This document shows, one piece after another, positions 61,966 through 64,000 of a stretch of DNA of 64,000 nucleotides. The first letter of the stretch is position 1. The number at the start of each line of letters is the position of its first letter. Source of the DNA: Prorocentrum cordatum (Eukaryota > Sar > Dinophyceae > Prorocentrales > Prorocentraceae); assembly GCA_963575745.1 (NCBI GenBank), contig CAUYUJ010015506.1, positions 115,001-179,000 on the forward strand. Direction: 5' to 3'. The notes below the pieces were generated by a model, which ran no database searches, was not told the origin of the DNA, and saw nothing but the letters and a program-made list of their open reading frames with translations. The translations under genes were made by a program, and so were the position numbers.

Positions 61966-62339
61966 ATTGCGCGCCGACGGTCGGATACTGAGCCTCAGAG
62001 CTGTCGCCTGACAGCGGGGTCGCCCGCGTTCGGGGAGTGCTCGCGCAGTGAATCTCCAACGACACGCTTTAATGTTCGTGATGCCCAGGGAGGGGGGGGG
62101 GCGCGGGCGGCGCGCCATGCCATGTTTTTTCCGCTATGGGCGGCGCGGCCACTCCGGGTAGCTTTGGTGCCCTGTGCGACGTGCGCCCCCTCTTCGCCGG
62201 GCTGCGGGCCGGCCGCCGGGGGCTGCGGTCGCGGCCTCGGCAGGGTGCGCTCGTGTTCTGTGGTTCTGGAGGCCACGTTGCCGTCTGAAGAGCCTTGCTT
62301 CCTGTCGCGTGTCCTTTGCAGGCAGCTCTGCCTGTGTGG
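61966..62339. other. No gene recognised
   Basis: GC-rich unique sequence, with a poly-G run at 62092-62102. Confidence 0.5.
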
Positions 62340-62590
62340 TCCCTGTTGGGGGCCTCCGGAGCCCTCGTGGGAGGCTTCTTGGGCCATTTTTTGGCCCGTG
62401 CCGTCTTGTAGCCGTCCAGGGAGCCAGCCTCCTGGGCTGACTTGGCCGTCCTGGGATTACCTCAAGTCTTCTTGAGGCCATCTTCGGCCGTCTTGGGGCG
62501 CACTTGGGCTGTCTTCGCACCCTCTTCGGCTGGTCTCTGGAGCGCCCTGCGTCTTGGAGCTCCCTTGGGAGTCCCGAAGGTCACGGCCAC
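62340..62590 (+). repeat. CCTCTTGG mosaic repeat, block 5
   Basis: TTGGGGGCCTCCGGAGCCCT, GGAGGCTTCTTGGGCCATTT and CGTCTTGGGGCGC-type units, same orientation as 1029-1770. Confidence 0.75.
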
Positions 62591-62784
62591 AAGAAAAACA
62601 TGGATGAGCCATACCTTATCAGGTTTTTTTTTGGATCGCGCGTGCGAATGAAAATGCGCAGGAGCTCTCATTGGAGATTTTGGCTCGCCTCCGGCCCGCT
62701 GGGCTGGCGAAGTGCTTTGGGGAGCCATGGGCATTTTGCGGTCTTGCGAGGCCCACTATTACGCCTTGCTAAGGGTGAGCGCTG

Positions 62785-62917
62785 GAGTGATGGTGATGGT
62801 GATGGTGGTGATTGTGATGGTGATGGTGATGGTGATAAGGATGACGATGATGATGAGGACGATGATGATGATGATGATGCTGCTGATGCTGATGATGATG
62901 CTGGTGCGGATGCTGAC

Positions 62918-62953
<36 letters not shown>

Positions 62954-62969
62954 CGATGATGATGATGAT

Positions 62970-63034
<65 letters not shown>

Positions 63035-63357
63035 TATGATGATTATGATGATGAGGGTAGTGATGAGGATGGTGGTGGTGATGATGACGACGATGACGAT
63101 GCTGATGCTATTGACGTTGTTGTAGACTATCATGTTTGTATTGTTAATGTTGATGTAAATGCTGGGGATGATGACGATGGTGATGCTGTTGCTGATGATA
63201 TTGTTGTTGATGATGCTGATGATCATGATGCTGCTGATGATGCTGATGCTGATGATGATGACGATGATGAGGATGCTGATGCTGATGATTATGCTGATGA
63301 TGAAGATTGCGGTGGTGGTGCCTATGATGATGTTGATGATGTTGATGATGAGGATGG

Positions 63358-63404
<47 letters not shown>

Positions 63405-63525
63405 GTGATGGTGATGGTGATGGTGATGGTGATGCTGATGGTGACGGCGATGATAGTGCTGATGCTGCTGCTGATGATGATGATGATGATTATCGTGATG
63501 ATGATGCTGACGATGATGATGCTGC

Positions 63526-63557
<32 letters not shown>

Positions 63558-63840
63558 CTGATGCTGATGATGATGATAATGCTGATGCTGATGATACTGA
63601 TGATGATGCTGCTGATTCTGATGATGATGCTGGTGCGGATGCTGACGGATGATGATGATGCTGATGCTGATGCTGATGCTGATGATGGTGATCATGATTA
63701 TGGTGGTGGTGGTGGTGATGATGATGATGGTGATGACGGTGATGTTGATGGTGCTGGTAATGATGTTGATGGCGATGATGGTGAGGGTGAGGGTGAGGTG
63801 AAGATGAGGATGATGGTAAGGATGATATAGGCCGTGACCA
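62785..63840 (+). repeat. GAT microsatellite with an internal duplication
   Basis: GAT/GCT/GGT array. The non-repeat phrase GGTGCGGATGCTGACGGATG occurs at 62901-62921 and again at 63630-63650, each preceded by GATGATGATGCT, so a ~730-bp part was copied. Confidence 0.95.
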
Positions 63841-64000
63841 GTAGGCTTGAGTTTGGGAAGGGAAGGAGAATAATGAGGAGGAGGAGGAGGAGCGGGAGGG
63901 AGCTGGCATAGGTCGAGATCATTTAGACAAAGCAGGGAGATGCACCGCGGAGGGCGAAGAAGCCAAGGTGGGGCCGATGCGCAGGGACAACGAAGGACGA
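63841..64000. other. Window end, no gene recognised
   Basis: Short GGA run at 63868-63895, then unique sequence to the edge. Confidence 0.5.

Noticed and set aside
60803-62065. 420-codon minus ORF
   Set aside because: It is antisense to the methyltransferase remnant and the 95-bp array, with repeat-derived protein.

Overview
The window looks like nuclear DNA of a core dinoflagellate. The evidence is very GC-rich coding sequence, a heavy load of trinucleotide microsatellites and minisatellites, an exact copy of the dinoflagellate trans-spliced leader in front of an intronless gene (40692-40713), introns bordered by short direct repeats, and degenerate retroelements of types I associate with dinoflagellates. 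The genus cannot be proved from the sequence; Prorocentrum would fit the composition. Genes are sparse, and most of the 64 kb is repeats and decayed mobile DNA. No rRNA, tRNA or CRISPR array was found. A 100-N assembly gap lies at 34899-34998.

Left part (1-13 kb). GC-rich repeats and a short MITE-like element precede a decayed non-LTR (LINE-like) retrotransposon on the minus strand (about 6644 to 1955): AP-type endonuclease fragment, linker, reverse transcriptase with altered catalytic boxes, zinc-knuckle-like segment, RNase H. A coiled-coil ORF at 9175-10140 (minus) may be an ORF1 of the same family. A second MITE-like element (8936-9175), several microsatellites and the mosaic CCAAGAGG/CCTCTTGG repeat family fill the rest.

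13.4-20.5 kb. An intact 610-codon ORF encodes a multi-membrane-span protein with PAS-like domains (13457-15289). It is followed by a composite palindrome of about 5 kb. In this palindrome, arrays of an ~81-bp unit run outward in opposite directions from an axis near 18202, each flanked by an 8-bp minisatellite and a small hairpin element.

21-29 kb. Three minus-strand genes lie together: an IS1595/ISXO2-like transposase with one 200-bp intron, an SF3-like P-loop ATPase/helicase with a C-terminal companion ORF, and an unrecognised protein gene with at least three exons. They may form one large DNA transposon or a nest of mobile genes. Two of the three resolved introns have 6-bp direct repeats at both borders, and one consists of the dispersed CTTGGGGCC repeat.

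29-54 kb. Mostly low complexity: tandem arrays of ~101, ~160, ~42 and ~105 bp, GAT/GGA microsatellites, several hairpin elements, a broken PIF1-type helicase fragment containing a perfect 37-bp palindrome (35869-36900), and an intact GH99/WbsX-like glycan enzyme gene directly behind a relict spliced leader (40736-41953).

54.9-61.3 kb. A plus-strand DIRS-like (tyrosine recombinase) retrotransposon is flanked by 100-bp direct repeats that are 89% identical. Its order is ORF1, RT, RNase H, tyrosine recombinase, then a DNA methyltransferase whose visible motifs are of cytosine type. It is broken by frameshifts and a stop, so it is a dead copy, but its layout is the most interesting system in the window. 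The window ends in a 95-bp tandem array, another CTTGG repeat block and a GAT microsatellite.
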